A stretch of 64,000 nt of DNA from Vulcanococcus sp. GTDB lineage: Bacteria > Cyanobacteriota > Cyanobacteriia > PCC-6307 > Cyanobiaceae. The DNA lies in NCBI GenBank assembly GCA_019264575.1, contig JAHUZV010000010.1:1-64000 (forward strand), in the 5' to 3' direction. The stretch's first letter is position 1. Each line of letters opens with the position of its first letter. The notes beneath the pieces are model-generated. The model worked only from the letters and a program-made list of their open reading frames with translations. It had not been told where the DNA came from and made no database searches. The position numbers and the translations under genes are program-made. This document shows, piece by piece, positions 44,254 through 53,890 of this stretch.

Positions 44254-45804
44254 TCAAGCAACCGTTGCAACCATTTGGCGGCGATGCTGCTGAGCCGCCT
44301 CGCGGATCTGCTCCAGTTCCGCTTCGGGCAGCTTCTCCAGCTGCTTCATCACCAGGCCCATCCGCGGGTTGCGGCGCAGGCTTTCGGCGTGGCGATCAAG
44401 GAAATCCCAGTAGAGGCTGTTGAACGGGCAGGCCTTGGGGCCAGTGCGCTGTTTCACGTCGTAGCGGCAGCCCTTGCAGTAGGTGCTCATCCGCCTGATG
44501 TAGTTGCCGCTGGCGGCATAGGGCTTGCTGGCCAGACGGCCGCCGTCGGCAAAGAGGCCCATTCCGATCACATTGGTCTGCATCACCCAGTCGTGGCCGT
44601 CGATGAACATGCGGTGGAACCAGGTGGTGAGGGCCTGGGGATTCAGCCCGGCAATCAGGCCGTAGTTGGCCAGCACCATCAGACGCTGGATGTGGTGGGC
44701 GTAGCCATTGCTGCGCAGCTCGGCGAACACGCTGTCAAGGCAGTTGAGGCCGCTGCCGCCCAGCTGCTCGAAGCTCAGCGGCAACGGCTGCTCCGCCGCG
44801 AAGTGGTTGAGGGCCGGGTAGTCGGTTCCGAACCAGTGGTACAGACCGTGGGTGTATTCCCGCCAACCCAGGATCTGCCGGATCACCCCTTCCAGGCCGG
44901 CCAGCGGCACCTGCTGCTCCAGCCCCGCCTGCTCCAGGCGCTGGATCACCTCCAGCGGATGCAGCAGCCCCAGGTTCAGGTAGGGCGAGAGCAGGGCATG
45001 CCACAGGGTGGGCTCACCGCTCACCATCGCGTCTTGATAGGGGCCGAAGCCATCCAGGCGCGTTGCAATGAAGTGCTCCAGCACCGCCAACGCCTGATCA
45101 CGGGTCACAGCCCAATGGAAGGGCTCTAGATCGCCAGGCAAAGGCGCCAGGCCCGCCTCGGCCCGCTGCTGATCGATTCGCTGCAGATTGGCGATCACCG
45201 CCTGCGTGATCGCATCCGGCTCAAACCAGAGCGGCTTCGGACCCTGCAAGCCCTTCGGTGGCGGCTTGCGGTTTTCGGCATCGAAGTTCCACTGGCCACC
45301 GAGTGGCTGGGCCGCCTTGCCCTCGCCCTCCATCAGCACACCGAAGCGGCGGCGGCCCTCCCGGTAGAAGAGCTCCAGGCGCAGCTGCTTGTAGCCCTGG
45401 GCCCAGGCAGCGAACTCTTCGCGGCTCCAAAGGAAGGCATTGCTGGGGATCCACTGCAGCGGTACCTGCAGCTGCAGGGCCTCGATCGCCTGGCGGAATC
45501 CGCGATCGGCCGGCTCCATCACGCACAGTTCGCTGATCCCGGCAGTGGCGATCCAGTCGCGCACCGCTGCGCCAAAGCTCTCGCTTTCCACGTGGTCCAC
45601 CGTCCAGCCGGCGCCGCGCAGCTCCTCGGCGAAGTGGCGCATGGCGCTCCACACCAGCACCAGCTTCTGGCGGTGATAAGCGCGGCGCTGCAACACCGAA
45701 GTGCTTTCCACCAGCAGCACTCGGGCCGTCGAAGGATCCGCTCCAACCAGAGCGCTCTGGGCCGCATTGAGCTGATCCCCGAGCACCCAGATGCCAACCG
45801 TCAT
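44254..45804 (-). CDS. Fe-S cluster photolyase / cryptochrome (FeS-BCP, PhrB-like)
   Basis: 516 residues from the ATG at 45804. The N-terminal photolyase-like domain (WVLGDQLNAAQSALVGAD) binds an antenna. The FAD domain has WREYTHGLYHWFG, then SNGYAHHIQRLMVLANYGLI. Four Cys of the [4Fe-4S] site are at residues 355 (NCLDS), 443 and 446 (YCKGC) and 459 (KACPF), the same spacing as in Agrobacterium PhrB. Such enzymes repair (6-4) photoproducts or act as light sensors. The gene is the third of the uvrC operon (the start overlaps the gene in front by ATGA). Confidence 0.92.
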   Translation of the reverse strand: MTVGIWVLGDQLNAAQSALVGADPSTARVLLVESTSVLQRRAYHRQKLVLVWSAMRHFAEELRGAGWTVDHVESESFGAAVRDWIATAGISELCVMEPADRGFRQAIEALQLQVPLQWIPSNAFLWSREEFAAWAQGYKQLRLELFYREGRRRFGVLMEGEGKAAQPLGGQWNFDAENRKPPPKGLQGPKPLWFEPDAITQAVIANLQRIDQQRAEAGLAPLPGDLEPFHWAVTRDQALAVLEHFIATRLDGFGPYQDAMVSGEPTLWHALLSPYLNLGLLHPLEVIQRLEQAGLEQQVPLAGLEGVIRQILGWREYTHGLYHWFGTDYPALNHFAAEQPLPLSFEQLGGSGLNCLDSVFAELRSNGYAHHIQRLMVLANYGLIAGLNPQALTTWFHRMFIDGHDWVMQTNVIGMGLFADGGRLASKPYAASGNYIRRMSTYCKGCRYDVKQRTGPKACPFNSLYWDFLDRHAESLRRNPRMGLVMKQLEKLPEAELEQIREAAQQHRRQMVATVA

Positions 45805-46106
45805 GCCGGGGCCTCCCCAGCCAGCCGGCAGGCCTTGCGGGCCACGGCCGCGGCATACCCGCGCTCCACCAGGCCCGCGGCGGGGCTGAGGGAGCCGTTG
45901 CGGCAATCAACGGTGAGCCGCTCGCGATGGCCGAGCTGATCGCTCACCCGCATGCGCAGCTGAAAGTGATGCTTGGCGCTGCGGGTGATCTCATCGCCGC
46001 AGATCGGCCCCACGCACAAACCCGGCGCCGCAGCCACCGGCAGCACCCAGGCCAACAGGGCAATCAGTAGCGCCAGGGCACAAGCCAGGGCAGGCATTCT
46101 CTTCAA
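45801..46106 (-). CDS. Small secreted protein with paired Cys
   Basis: 101 residues with a signal peptide ([20 protein letters not shown], then VAAAPGLC). The mature part has Cys in [27 protein letters not shown] and RKACRLAG, enough for two disulfides. Relatives exist in marine Synechococcus, function unknown. It overlaps uvrC in front and the photolyase gene behind by 4 bases each, so all three are co-translated, though its likely periplasmic place does not fit DNA repair. Confidence 0.7.
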   Translation of the reverse strand: MKRMPALACALALLIALLAWVLPVAAAPGLCVGPICGDEITRSAKHHFQLRMRVSDQLGHRERLTVDCRNGSLSPAAGLVERGYAAAVARKACRLAGEAPA

Positions 46107-48136
46107 CCGGCCAGCTCCAGCGTTGGTTCATTGTCCAGCTCCGGCGGTGCCTCCAGCTCCTGCGGGTGGAAGTACTCCCACACCACCTTGGCCATGCCCG
46201 GCCCCATGCCCGGTGCGGCCGCCAGGGTTTCCACGCTCGCGAGCTGGATCGCATCGATCGAGCGGAAATGAGCCAGCAGCTCCTTGATCCGCTTCGGACC
46301 CATGCCCGGGATATCGGAGAGGCGTGAGCGCTTCATCCGTTCGCCCCGTTGCTGGCGATGGAAACTCACGGCAAAGCGGTGCGCCTCATCCCGCAGACGC
46401 CGCAACAGTTGCACCCCCAGTTGCTCCGGTTCGCTCTCCAGTGGATCCTTCGCCCCGGGGATGAACACCTCCTCGCGTTGCTTGGCCAGCGAGCACACCA
46501 CCAGCTCTTCATCGAGGTTGAGCTCTCGCAGGGCCTCCATCACGGCGGAGAGCTGGCCCTTGCCGCCATCGATCATCACCACATCCGGCCAGTCATTCAG
46601 CCCACCGGTGTGCAGAGCGCTGCCGGCGGAGCGGCGTAGCTCACGCAGGTCTGCCCCCTCCGCTTTGGCCTGGGCCCAGCGGCGGAAGCGGCGACGAATC
46701 ACCTCGGCCATGCTCATGAAATCGTCCGAGTGGCCCGCTCGAACGCTGCTGCTCTGGATCTTGTATTTGCGGTAGTGCTGCTTGGCCGGCAGGCCATCGA
46801 TGAACACCACCTGCGAGGCCACCGCATCACTGCCCTGGATGTGGCTGATGTCGTAGCCCTCAATTCGGCGCGGCGCACTGGGCAGCTCGAGCAGCTGGGC
46901 CAGATCCTCCGTGGCCAGCAGGTTCTGCTCACTGGCGCGGCGGGCGCGCTCCAGCTCGTAGCTGGCATTGCGCTGCACCAGTTCGATCAGATCCGCCTTT
47001 TGCGAGCGTTGCGGTACCGCCAGCTTCACCTTGCGGCCGCGCAGCTCGGACAGCCACTCCTCGATCAGCTCCTGCTGAGGCAGCGGTACCTGCAAGAGCA
47101 GTTCCGGCGGAATCTCCACGGGCTCCACCTGGCTGTAGTGCTCCTCCACCACGGTCTGCAGCACGCGGCCGAGGGCTGCAGACCGCTCGGGGGAGGGCGG
47201 CAGCTCACCGCCGGCCCCCTCTTCCGCCGGGGGCATCCCGATCGCATCGGCGGTGAAACCGAGCCGGCCCACCAGCTTGCCGGCGCGCATCTGAAACAAC
47301 TGCACCGCCGCCACCCGTTCGTCGGCCGCCAGAGCCAACACATCCCGGCTGACGGAGCTATCGCCGATGCTCATTTTCTGATCGGCCGTAAGCGTGTCGA
47401 TGCCCTGCAGCTGATCGCGCACCCTCGCAGCACTTTCAAAATCGAGGCGCTCGGCGTAGCGCTCCATCTGCTCCTGCAGCAGCTGCAGCAACTCCTCGTT
47501 ACGGCCCTGGAACACCATCGCCACCTGCCTGAGGGTGCGGTGGTAGTCGTCTGAGCTGATCTTTTCCTGGCACACGCCGGGGCAGCGACCGATGTCGTAG
47601 TTGAGGCACGTGCGGTCTTTATGCAGCGGCTGGGGCCGCTGGCGGAGCGGAAACACCCGTTTCACCAGCCCCAGGGTGCGGCGCAACAGGCCCACATCCA
47701 CATAGGGCCCATAGAAGCGATCGAGTGGTGAGCGAAACCTTCGCTTGCGCGTGATGAAGATGCGCGGGTAGGCCTCGCTCCAGGTGACGCAGAGATAGGG
47801 GTATTTCTTGTCGTCCTTCAGCAGCACATTGAAGTGCGGCTGGTGGTTCTTGATCAGGTTGGATTCCAGCGCCAGCGCTTCCGCTTCGCTGTCGGTGACG
47901 ATGAATTCGATCTCGCACACCTGCCGCACCATCAGGGCGATGCGAGGCGAGTGGCCATGGCCGCTGCCGCTTTGGAAATAGCTGCGCACGCGGTTGCGCA
48001 GCACCTTGGCCTTGCCGATGTAGAGGATGCGGTCCTCGCCATCGCGCATCAAATAACAACCGGGCTCAGCGGGCACCTCCTTCAGGCGTGCCCGCAGCCG
48101 GTCCCGGTCCTGAAGGAGGGGCTGGATGGTGCTCAA
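46103..48136 (-). CDS. uvrC: UvrABC endonuclease subunit C
   Basis: 677 residues with the full set of domains: GIY-YIG nuclease (about 20-105; [20 protein letters not shown]), UVR helix pair (about 215-250; [20 protein letters not shown]), RNase-H-like nuclease ([38 protein letters not shown]) and C-terminal helix-hairpin-helix ([18 protein letters not shown]). It makes both cuts in nucleotide-excision repair. First gene of a three-gene operon with a small secreted protein and an Fe-S photolyase; it follows the flavin reductase gene by 10 bases. Confidence 0.97.
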   Translation of the reverse strand: MSTIQPLLQDRDRLRARLKEVPAEPGCYLMRDGEDRILYIGKAKVLRNRVRSYFQSGSGHGHSPRIALMVRQVCEIEFIVTDSEAEALALESNLIKNHQPHFNVLLKDDKKYPYLCVTWSEAYPRIFITRKRRFRSPLDRFYGPYVDVGLLRRTLGLVKRVFPLRQRPQPLHKDRTCLNYDIGRCPGVCQEKISSDDYHRTLRQVAMVFQGRNEELLQLLQEQMERYAERLDFESAARVRDQLQGIDTLTADQKMSIGDSSVSRDVLALAADERVAAVQLFQMRAGKLVGRLGFTADAIGMPPAEEGAGGELPPSPERSAALGRVLQTVVEEHYSQVEPVEIPPELLLQVPLPQQELIEEWLSELRGRKVKLAVPQRSQKADLIELVQRNASYELERARRASEQNLLATEDLAQLLELPSAPRRIEGYDISHIQGSDAVASQVVFIDGLPAKQHYRKYKIQSSSVRAGHSDDFMSMAEVIRRRFRRWAQAKAEGADLRELRRSAGSALHTGGLNDWPDVVMIDGGKGQLSAVMEALRELNLDEELVVCSLAKQREEVFIPGAKDPLESEPEQLGVQLLRRLRDEAHRFAVSFHRQQRGERMKRSRLSDIPGMGPKRIKELLAHFRSIDAIQLASVETLAAAPGMGPGMAKVVWEYFHPQELEAPPELDNEPTLELAG

Positions 48137-48146
48137 CGGCCGAGGC

Positions 48147-48629
48147 TCAGCCGCCGTACTGCCAGCCGGTGCTGCTCAATTCCAGGGCGGCGCCATCGCG
48201 ATGCAGCACCGCGCTCTTCACCTCACCCACGAACACGGTGTGATCACCATGGGCCACCTGACCCACCAGCTCGCATTCCACGGCGCCGAGGGCATCGTTG
48301 AGCACCGGCAGGCCCAGCTCACCCAGCTGATAGGGCGCGGCGTCGAAGCGGCCACCCACACCCTTTTGGGGCTTGAAGAACACGGCGGCCAGGTCTTTCT
48401 GATCGGCGGCGAGCACGTTCAGAGAGAAGCGGCCGGTGCGCTGGATCATGCCGTTGCTGGTGCTGTCGGAGCGCACCGCCATCACCACCAGGGGCGGTTC
48501 AAAGGAACCCTGGGTCACCCAGCTGGCGGTGAAACCATTCACCTCTTCGCCCTCGGCCACGCCGCAGATGAACACCCCGTGGGGGATCTTGCGCAGGAGG
48601 GTCTTCTTGGCTTCAGCGTTGAGGGCCAT
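48147..48629 (-). CDS. Flavin reductase / FMN-binding domain protein
   Basis: 160 residues from the ATG at 48629; a longer frame to 48740 is non-coding in character. Family pattern: [60 protein letters not shown] and [14 protein letters not shown]. It binds FMN; related domains form the C-terminus of cyanobacterial flavodiiron proteins. A stand-alone form probably reduces free flavin. Divergent from coaD. Confidence 0.9.
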   Translation of the reverse strand: MALNAEAKKTLLRKIPHGVFICGVAEGEEVNGFTASWVTQGSFEPPLVVMAVRSDSTSNGMIQRTGRFSLNVLAADQKDLAAVFFKPQKGVGGRFDAAPYQLGELGLPVLNDALGAVECELVGQVAHGDHTVFVGEVKSAVLHRDGAALELSSTGWQYGG

Positions 48630-48738
48630 GGGCGAAGCAGCGGGGGAACGGAAACCTGCTTGAACTCTAGAAACGCCTCTGGGCAGGGGGCTGGCCGGAT
48701 GCCCGCCCCCGCAGAGCTCGCTCCATAGGATCGGGCCC

Positions 48739-49224
48739 ATGCAGGCGCTCTATCCCGGCAGTTTCGACCCGCTCACCCTCGGTCACCTGGATGTGATCGA
48801 GCGGGGGGCCAACCTGTTTCAGGGCCTCACGGTGGCGGTGCTGCGCAACCCGAGCAAAAACCCCTGCTTCAGCGTGGAGCAACGGCTCGAGCAGATCCAC
48901 CAGGCCACCAGCCACCTCAGCAACGTGCAGGTGGCCGCCTTCGATGGCCTCACGGTGGACTTTGCCCAGCGCTGCGGCGCCGGGGTGATTTTGCGGGGTT
49001 TGCGCGCCCTCAGCGACTTCGAATACGAGCTGCAGATCGCGCACACCAACAAGAGCCTGGCGCCCCAGCTGGAAACCTTGTTTCTCGCTACAGCCACCAC
49101 CCACAGCTTTCTCAGCAGCTCGGTGGTGAAAGAGGTGGCTCGCTTCGGCGGCAGCGTGGGTCACATGGTGCCCACAGGAGTGGCAGAAGACCTGGCCAGG
49201 CTTTTTAATCAGTCATTCCCTTGA
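48739..49224 (+). CDS. coaD: Phosphopantetheine adenylyltransferase
   Basis: 161 residues, full length. The nucleotidyl-transfer motif is [19 protein letters not shown] (T-x-G-H) and the C-terminal loop is [38 protein letters not shown] is also characteristic. It makes dephospho-CoA from phosphopantetheine and ATP. The next gene on the same strand starts 9 bases later. Confidence 0.97.
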   Translation: MQALYPGSFDPLTLGHLDVIERGANLFQGLTVAVLRNPSKNPCFSVEQRLEQIHQATSHLSNVQVAAFDGLTVDFAQRCGAGVILRGLRALSDFEYELQIAHTNKSLAPQLETLFLATATTHSFLSSSVVKEVARFGGSVGHMVPTGVAEDLARLFNQSFP

Positions 49225-49233
49225 TCGTTTCCC

Positions 49234-50172
49234 ATGGCTGAGGCGCAGCTCACGTCCGTGCTCGACCAGCTCGATCAACTGGAGGAAATCGTTCTTGATG
49301 GCACCCGGGTGCCCTTCAGTGGCGGCCGCCTGGTGAACGAGCAGGACGCCATCGAACTGATGGATGCGGTGCGCGAAGCCCTGCCGCAGCAGTTGGCCCA
49401 GGCCGAAGAACTGGTGGCCAAAAAAGATGAGTTCATCAGTCAGGCAAGGCAACAAACGGAAGAAATCCTCAACCAGGCGCGGCAGCAGCGCGAGCAACTG
49501 ATCAACAGCCAGGCGATTCGCCAGGAAGCGGAGCGTCAAGGAGCCGAGCTACGCGAACAGGGGCGTCAACAGGGGGAACAGCTGCTCACCCAGGCCCGCC
49601 AGCAATTGGCGAAAACCGAGCAAGACCATCAAGCCCGTATGGCGCAGATGGAGCAGCAATTCAGCCAGCGGCGTCAACAACTGGAGCAGGAAGCACTGCA
49701 GCGCCGCCAGCAGCTGGATCAAGAAGCGCTCGAACTGAAGCGGCAGTTGGCGGAACAGCACGAGCAAGCGCGGCAGCAAAGCCTGGTGGAACTGGAGAAG
49801 ATCCGCCAGGAAGCGGTGCGGGTGCAGCAGAGCAGCCAGGCCGAGGCGGAGCGGGTGCAAAGCGATGCCCTGCAGTTCCGCCAACAAACGCAGCAGCAGT
49901 GCGAAGCGTTGATCAGCCGCAGCCGCCAGGAGGCCGCCACGATCCAGGAAGGCGCCAACCGCTACGCCGAACAGGTGCTCACCGAACTCGAGGGCCGGCT
50001 CAAGGAGATGGGGCAGGTGGTGGTGGCTGGCCGGCGTGAGCTGGTGCGCCTGCAGGCCGTCGACCCCACCACCCTGGTGCAGCAGGGCCGCTCAGCTGAG
50101 GAGCAAGCCGTACCGATCAGCCGTGCCCGCCGGGCGGCTGATCGCCTCAAGCGCGCCGCCGGTCAGCGCTAG
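49234..50172 (+). CDS. Long coiled-coil protein, DivIVA/Gyp-like in form
   Basis: 312 residues. After a short folded N-terminus (LTSVLDQLDQLEEIVLDGTR) residues 60-270 are almost pure coiled coil, rich in Gln, Arg, Glu and Ala (AQMEQQFSQRRQQLEQEALQ, EALELKRQLAEQHEQARQQS). The C-terminus is basic (SRARRAADRLKRAAGQR). The N-terminal segment and overall shape recall DivIVA-type or other scaffold proteins of cyanobacteria, but the family is not certain. It overlaps the end of dacB by 4 bases (convergent) and lies directly after coaD. Confidence 0.8.
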   Translation: MAEAQLTSVLDQLDQLEEIVLDGTRVPFSGGRLVNEQDAIELMDAVREALPQQLAQAEELVAKKDEFISQARQQTEEILNQARQQREQLINSQAIRQEAERQGAELREQGRQQGEQLLTQARQQLAKTEQDHQARMAQMEQQFSQRRQQLEQEALQRRQQLDQEALELKRQLAEQHEQARQQSLVELEKIRQEAVRVQQSSQAEAERVQSDALQFRQQTQQQCEALISRSRQEAATIQEGANRYAEQVLTELEGRLKEMGQVVVAGRRELVRLQAVDPTTLVQQGRSAEEQAVPISRARRAADRLKRAAGQR

Positions 50173-51464
50173 AGCGGCTGAGCCGTTGGGGCCTGCGCAG
50201 GACACAGGCCTGCCACACGGCTCTGACGCAGGATTTCCCCGATGGTGCTGTTGGGCGAGCCGGCGCCATTCGACACCATGCTCACGTAGCGCACCCCATC
50301 CGGGGCCTCGAGCACACCGCTGATCGAGCGCACGCCGCTGATCGTGCCGGTTTTGCCGCGGAAGCGGCCATCGAGTTCGGTGCCACGCCAAAGACTGCGC
50401 AAGGTGCCGCGCTGGCCGGCGATGGCCATCGAGGCCCAGTAGTTGTTGGCGTAGGGGTGCTGGGCCATCCGCAGCATCAGGGCCGTGAGCAGACGGCTGG
50501 TGACCTTGTTGCCGCGATCCAGTCCGCTGCCATCCACCACTGACACCCCCGCCATCGGCAGACCCTGAGCGGACAGCCACTGCATGGCGCGTTGGCGGGC
50601 TTGGTTGAGATCCCAGCTGCCCGTGCCCTGGCGCAGCAGCACCTCGGAGGTGAAGTTGTGGCTGTCAGTGTTGGCCAGGCTGAGCAAGCCGTGCATGCTC
50701 ACCGACCGCTCCTCATGCAAGAGCGTGGCCGTATCGGTGTTGGCGGTGGTGACGGGCACCAGCCGGATCGCAGCACTGCCGCCCTGACGTTTGATCTCCT
50801 GCCCCAGCAGCTTCTGCATGCGGCTGGGGGGATTGCTCACCGCCATATCGAGGGCATTGCTGGTGAGCGCCAAGCGAGTGATCGGCGCGCCATAGGCTTC
50901 GGCGCGATCGGCCCAGTGCCAGCCCTGGGGCCACCAGCGCTGCTGCGGTTCCTCCACCAGCTGGATCGCCACAGGCCCACTGGCCTGACCACTGCTGCCG
51001 CCTGAGCCCAGGGCGAGCTTGGCAAAGCGCTGCAGTTGCGCCAGATCCAGATCGGGATCGCCTTCACCGGTGATCTGCAAGGTGCCATCAGGCTGACGCC
51101 ACAGGCGGGTTGTGAGGCGGTAATCGGGGCCGAGGCGATCCAGGGCGATCGCCGTGCTGATCAGCTTCTGATTCGAGGCGGGGATGCGGGCTCTGGTGCC
51201 ATTCACATCGGCCAGGAGCCGGCCATTGGCATCGGCCACGCTCACGCTCCACACCGCCGCCTCGCCGCCCACCACCGAGCGGATGCGCTGTTGCAGCGCT
51301 GGGCAGCTCACCTGCTGCTGGAGCTGCGGCAGCCCCACCGGCGGTGGCGCAGCAGGGAAGCTGCTGGCTGCCACCGTGGGCACATCGCTCGGCACCTCCA
51401 GCGCTTGGAGGGGGAGGCTGATGCTCAGGGGCAACAGCGCTGCGATCAGCAGGCGTGCCGTCAT
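50169..51464 (-). CDS. dacB: D-alanyl-D-alanine carboxypeptidase / endopeptidase (PBP4 type)
   Basis: 431 residues with a signal peptide (LLIAALLPLSISLPLQALEV). Catalytic motifs of class C penicillin-binding proteins: SNQK (serine active site, in RIPASNQKLISTAIALDRLG), SHN (in ANTDSHNFTSEVLLRQG) and KTGT (in FRGKTGTISGVRS), with VVDGSGLDRGN between the last two. It trims or cuts peptide cross-links in the periplasm. It lies one base after the DUF4330 gene. Confidence 0.95.
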   Translation of the reverse strand: MTARLLIAALLPLSISLPLQALEVPSDVPTVAASSFPAAPPPVGLPQLQQQVSCPALQQRIRSVVGGEAAVWSVSVADANGRLLADVNGTRARIPASNQKLISTAIALDRLGPDYRLTTRLWRQPDGTLQITGEGDPDLDLAQLQRFAKLALGSGGSSGQASGPVAIQLVEEPQQRWWPQGWHWADRAEAYGAPITRLALTSNALDMAVSNPPSRMQKLLGQEIKRQGGSAAIRLVPVTTANTDTATLLHEERSVSMHGLLSLANTDSHNFTSEVLLRQGTGSWDLNQARQRAMQWLSAQGLPMAGVSVVDGSGLDRGNKVTSRLLTALMLRMAQHPYANNYWASMAIAGQRGTLRSLWRGTELDGRFRGKTGTISGVRSISGVLEAPDGVRYVSMVSNGAGSPNSTIGEILRQSRVAGLCPAQAPTAQPL

Positions 51465-51465
51465 C

Positions 51466-51978
51466 TCAGGAGCCCACCTTGAGGCCGGTCACCGAACCCG
51501 TCACGCGGAAATCGGTGCCTTCCAGCTCAATCGGCGCTCCGATCTTGAGGTTTTGATTGCCGAAGACCACCCCATCGGCCCCCTTGCGACCTTCACCGCG
51601 GAGCACAAAGCGGGCATCCAGGCTGGGGAACTGATCCTGGTTGGGATCGGGAGCACTCACCACCTTTCCATCCGGCAGCACAGCTGCCAAACGCCGCTGG
51701 AGCGGAATCACCTGTTCCACAGGCACGCTGCCGTGCGGCTGGTTGCGGATCACGATCGCCACCTTGCCCCCCTCCCGCGCAGCGGTGATCAGAGCGGCGG
51801 GATCAGCCACCGGCACACCGCGCACATCCACCATCACAGTCACCGGCACCAAACCGCCGGTGGCCCGTGCCACCGCGCCGCTGAGCTTGGGGCTCCAGAT
51901 CACCCCCGCCGCAGCCAACAGAACAGCCGCTGCTGCGCCCGCATCCACCAGGGAGAAACGACGGGAGTTTTCAGCCAT
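51466..51978 (-). CDS. DUF4330 membrane-anchored protein
   Basis: 170 residues. One N-terminal membrane helix (FSLVDAGAAAAVLLAAAGVI) is followed by a small soluble domain (VTVMVDVRGVPVADPAALIT, FRVTGSVTGLKVGS). This is the usual form of the cyanobacterial DUF4330 family, whose function is unknown. Its stop is directly followed by dacB, so the two are probably co-transcribed and an envelope role is likely. Confidence 0.78.
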   Translation of the reverse strand: MAENSRRFSLVDAGAAAAVLLAAAGVIWSPKLSGAVARATGGLVPVTVMVDVRGVPVADPAALITAAREGGKVAIVIRNQPHGSVPVEQVIPLQRRLAAVLPDGKVVSAPDPNQDQFPSLDARFVLRGEGRKGADGVVFGNQNLKIGAPIELEGTDFRVTGSVTGLKVGS

Positions 51979-52029
51979 GGAGCAACAGCAGACACCGAAC
52001 TGTAAGGAGCGTGTTCGGGCTGCACAAGG

Positions 52030-52665
52030 TCAACGGGCGGCCTCTTCCAGGGCTTCCAACTGCGCCTCGCGATCCGGGCGTTGCTCGAAGCTGCAGACGC
52101 TGCGGTAGCCATCGGGATCGCGGCGATAGAGCTGCCAGTCACCCGGGTAAGCGCGGCGGAGGGCACCCTCTGCCGTGGGGATGAGGCCGTAGGCGCTTTG
52201 CCATTCCGCCAGGAAGCCTTTGCGCCGCTCCCGGGCGACCGTGCCGATACCGATGGCGGCATCTTCGAGGCGCCCATTGAGCATCACCAGCGAACCGCGA
52301 TGCTGCGCGCAGAGCGATTCCACCTCCTCGTAGTCAGCGGGAGTGGGGGCCGCCAGCAACACCATGCCGTCACTGCCGCCATCGGCCTGCTGGAGGCGCA
52401 GCAGATCGCCCAGCCCCAGCAACTGAGCCGCTTGATCGGGCGCATCGCGTTTGGCCAACGCCGTCGCTCCCGCATCGGGAAACAGCAGCCGTGCTTCAGG
52501 GTGCTGGGGGGTGAGGGCGGCCAACAGGCGCAGCGCCACCGGCAAGATCCGCAACCCCTCAAACCGGAACTCCACGGTCCACAGACCCTTGCTCTGGCTC
52601 GCCAAAGCCGCCTGCACGCTGGCCAGGGCCTCCAGTTCGGCTTGGCGCAGGTCGGCGGGGAGCAT
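52030..52665 (-). CDS. DUF1995 family protein
   Basis: 211 residues. Family features: an N-terminal helix (MLPADLRQAELEALASVQAA), the segment WTVEFRFEGLRILPVALRLL, LVMLNGRLEDAAIGIGTVAR and the C-terminal YGLIPTAEGALRRAYPGDWQ followed by LYRRDPDGYRSV. DUF1995 proteins are found in cyanobacteria and plastids; some plant members act in thylakoid biogenesis. No signal peptide. It follows the cysteine desulfurase gene by 24 bases. Confidence 0.85.
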   Translation of the reverse strand: MLPADLRQAELEALASVQAALASQSKGLWTVEFRFEGLRILPVALRLLAALTPQHPEARLLFPDAGATALAKRDAPDQAAQLLGLGDLLRLQQADGGSDGMVLLAAPTPADYEEVESLCAQHRGSLVMLNGRLEDAAIGIGTVARERRKGFLAEWQSAYGLIPTAEGALRRAYPGDWQLYRRDPDGYRSVCSFEQRPDREAQLEALEEAAR

Positions 52666-52689
52666 GGCTGTGGATCGGATCGGCCGACC

Positions 52690-53886
52690 CTAAAGCGCTG
52701 CTCGGGCCCGCTCGAGTGCCTGCGGGAACTGCTCGAGCAGCTCAGAGCCATGCCAGGGGCCCAGGCTGATCCGCAGGCCCGCAGCCGCAGCGGACGGCTC
52801 GTAGCCCATGGCCAACAACACGGCACTGGCGGCTGAGCCGCTGCTGCTGCAAGCAGAGCCACTGCTGCAGGCAAAGCCTTCCCGCCAAAGGGTCTGCACC
52901 AGCTGGCGACCATTCAGCCAATCGCCTCTGCCTGCATGCACCAACAGGCTGAGGTGGTGGGGCAACCGCGCGGGATGGCCGGCCTGGCGCGGATCCGGCC
53001 CCGTGAGCTCCACCCCAGGGATCGCCAACAGCTCTGCAGCCAAGGCATCCCGGAGTGGCGCCACCGGATCACGGCCGCCATGGGCCACCAAGCGATCCGT
53101 GGCCAGCTGCAACGCCGCTTCAAAACCGGCCACCAGGGCCACCGCTTCCGTGCCGGAGCGCAAACCGCCTTCTTGCCCGCCCCCGCCAATAAAGGGTTGC
53201 AACTGAATTCCTGGCTTCACCACGAGGGCGCCAACGCCGCGAGGTCCCTGGATTTTGTGTGCCGCAAAGCTCAACAGATCCACCGGCATCTCGGCGATCC
53301 GCAGGGGTTGATGCCCCAGCACTTGCACGGCATCGAGATGCAGCAACACCCCGGCGCTGCGGCAGAGCGCCGCGATCCGCTCCACCGGCTGAATCGTGCC
53401 CACTTCGCTCTGACCCCAGATCAACGACACCAGCCGCGTGGGCGGCGCCAGCAGAAGCTCGAACGCCTCAAGGTCGATGACACCCAGGCGATCCACCGGA
53501 ACCTCCTGCACCAGCCAGCCCCGGCGCTGCAGAGCCGCCGCCGCCGCCCGGCTGGCTGGATGTTCCACCGCCGAGATCAAGAGACGTGGGGCGTCGCCGC
53601 TGGTGTTGGTCAGCTCAAGGGGCGGGGCGCTGCCCAGCAGGGCCAGATGGATGGATTCGCTGCCGCCGGAGGTGAAGACCAACCGCTCCTGCTGGCAGCC
53701 AAGCAGCGCCGCCATGGCTTGGCGTGAGCGCTCCAGCTGCTCAGCCGCTGCGAAACCAAACCCATGCAGGCTGGAGGGGTTTCCCCAGGCTTCCGCCTGA
53801 ACCACCGCCATCCGTTCAGCCACCTCAGGCGCCAGCGGAGTGGTGGCGCAGCAATCGAGATACTGGCTGAGGGACGGCGGCGCCAT
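52690..53886 (-). CDS. Cysteine desulfurase (NifS/IscS-like)
   Basis: 398 residues, a PLP-dependent class V aminotransferase. Motifs: YLDCCATTPLAPEVAERM, the catalytic His in SAVEHPASRAAAA, the PLP Lys in SFAAHKIQGPRGVGALV, and the catalytic Cys loop FACSSGSACSSSG. It removes sulfur from cysteine for Fe-S clusters and other cofactors. It starts 4 bases after the stop of dapF and is followed by the DUF1995 gene. Confidence 0.93.
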   Translation of the reverse strand: MAPPSLSQYLDCCATTPLAPEVAERMAVVQAEAWGNPSSLHGFGFAAAEQLERSRQAMAALLGCQQERLVFTSGGSESIHLALLGSAPPLELTNTSGDAPRLLISAVEHPASRAAAAALQRRGWLVQEVPVDRLGVIDLEAFELLLAPPTRLVSLIWGQSEVGTIQPVERIAALCRSAGVLLHLDAVQVLGHQPLRIAEMPVDLLSFAAHKIQGPRGVGALVVKPGIQLQPFIGGGGQEGGLRSGTEAVALVAGFEAALQLATDRLVAHGGRDPVAPLRDALAAELLAIPGVELTGPDPRQAGHPARLPHHLSLLVHAGRGDWLNGRQLVQTLWREGFACSSGSACSSSGSAASAVLLAMGYEPSAAAAGLRISLGPWHGSELLEQFPQALERARAAL

Positions 53887-53890
53887 CGCC

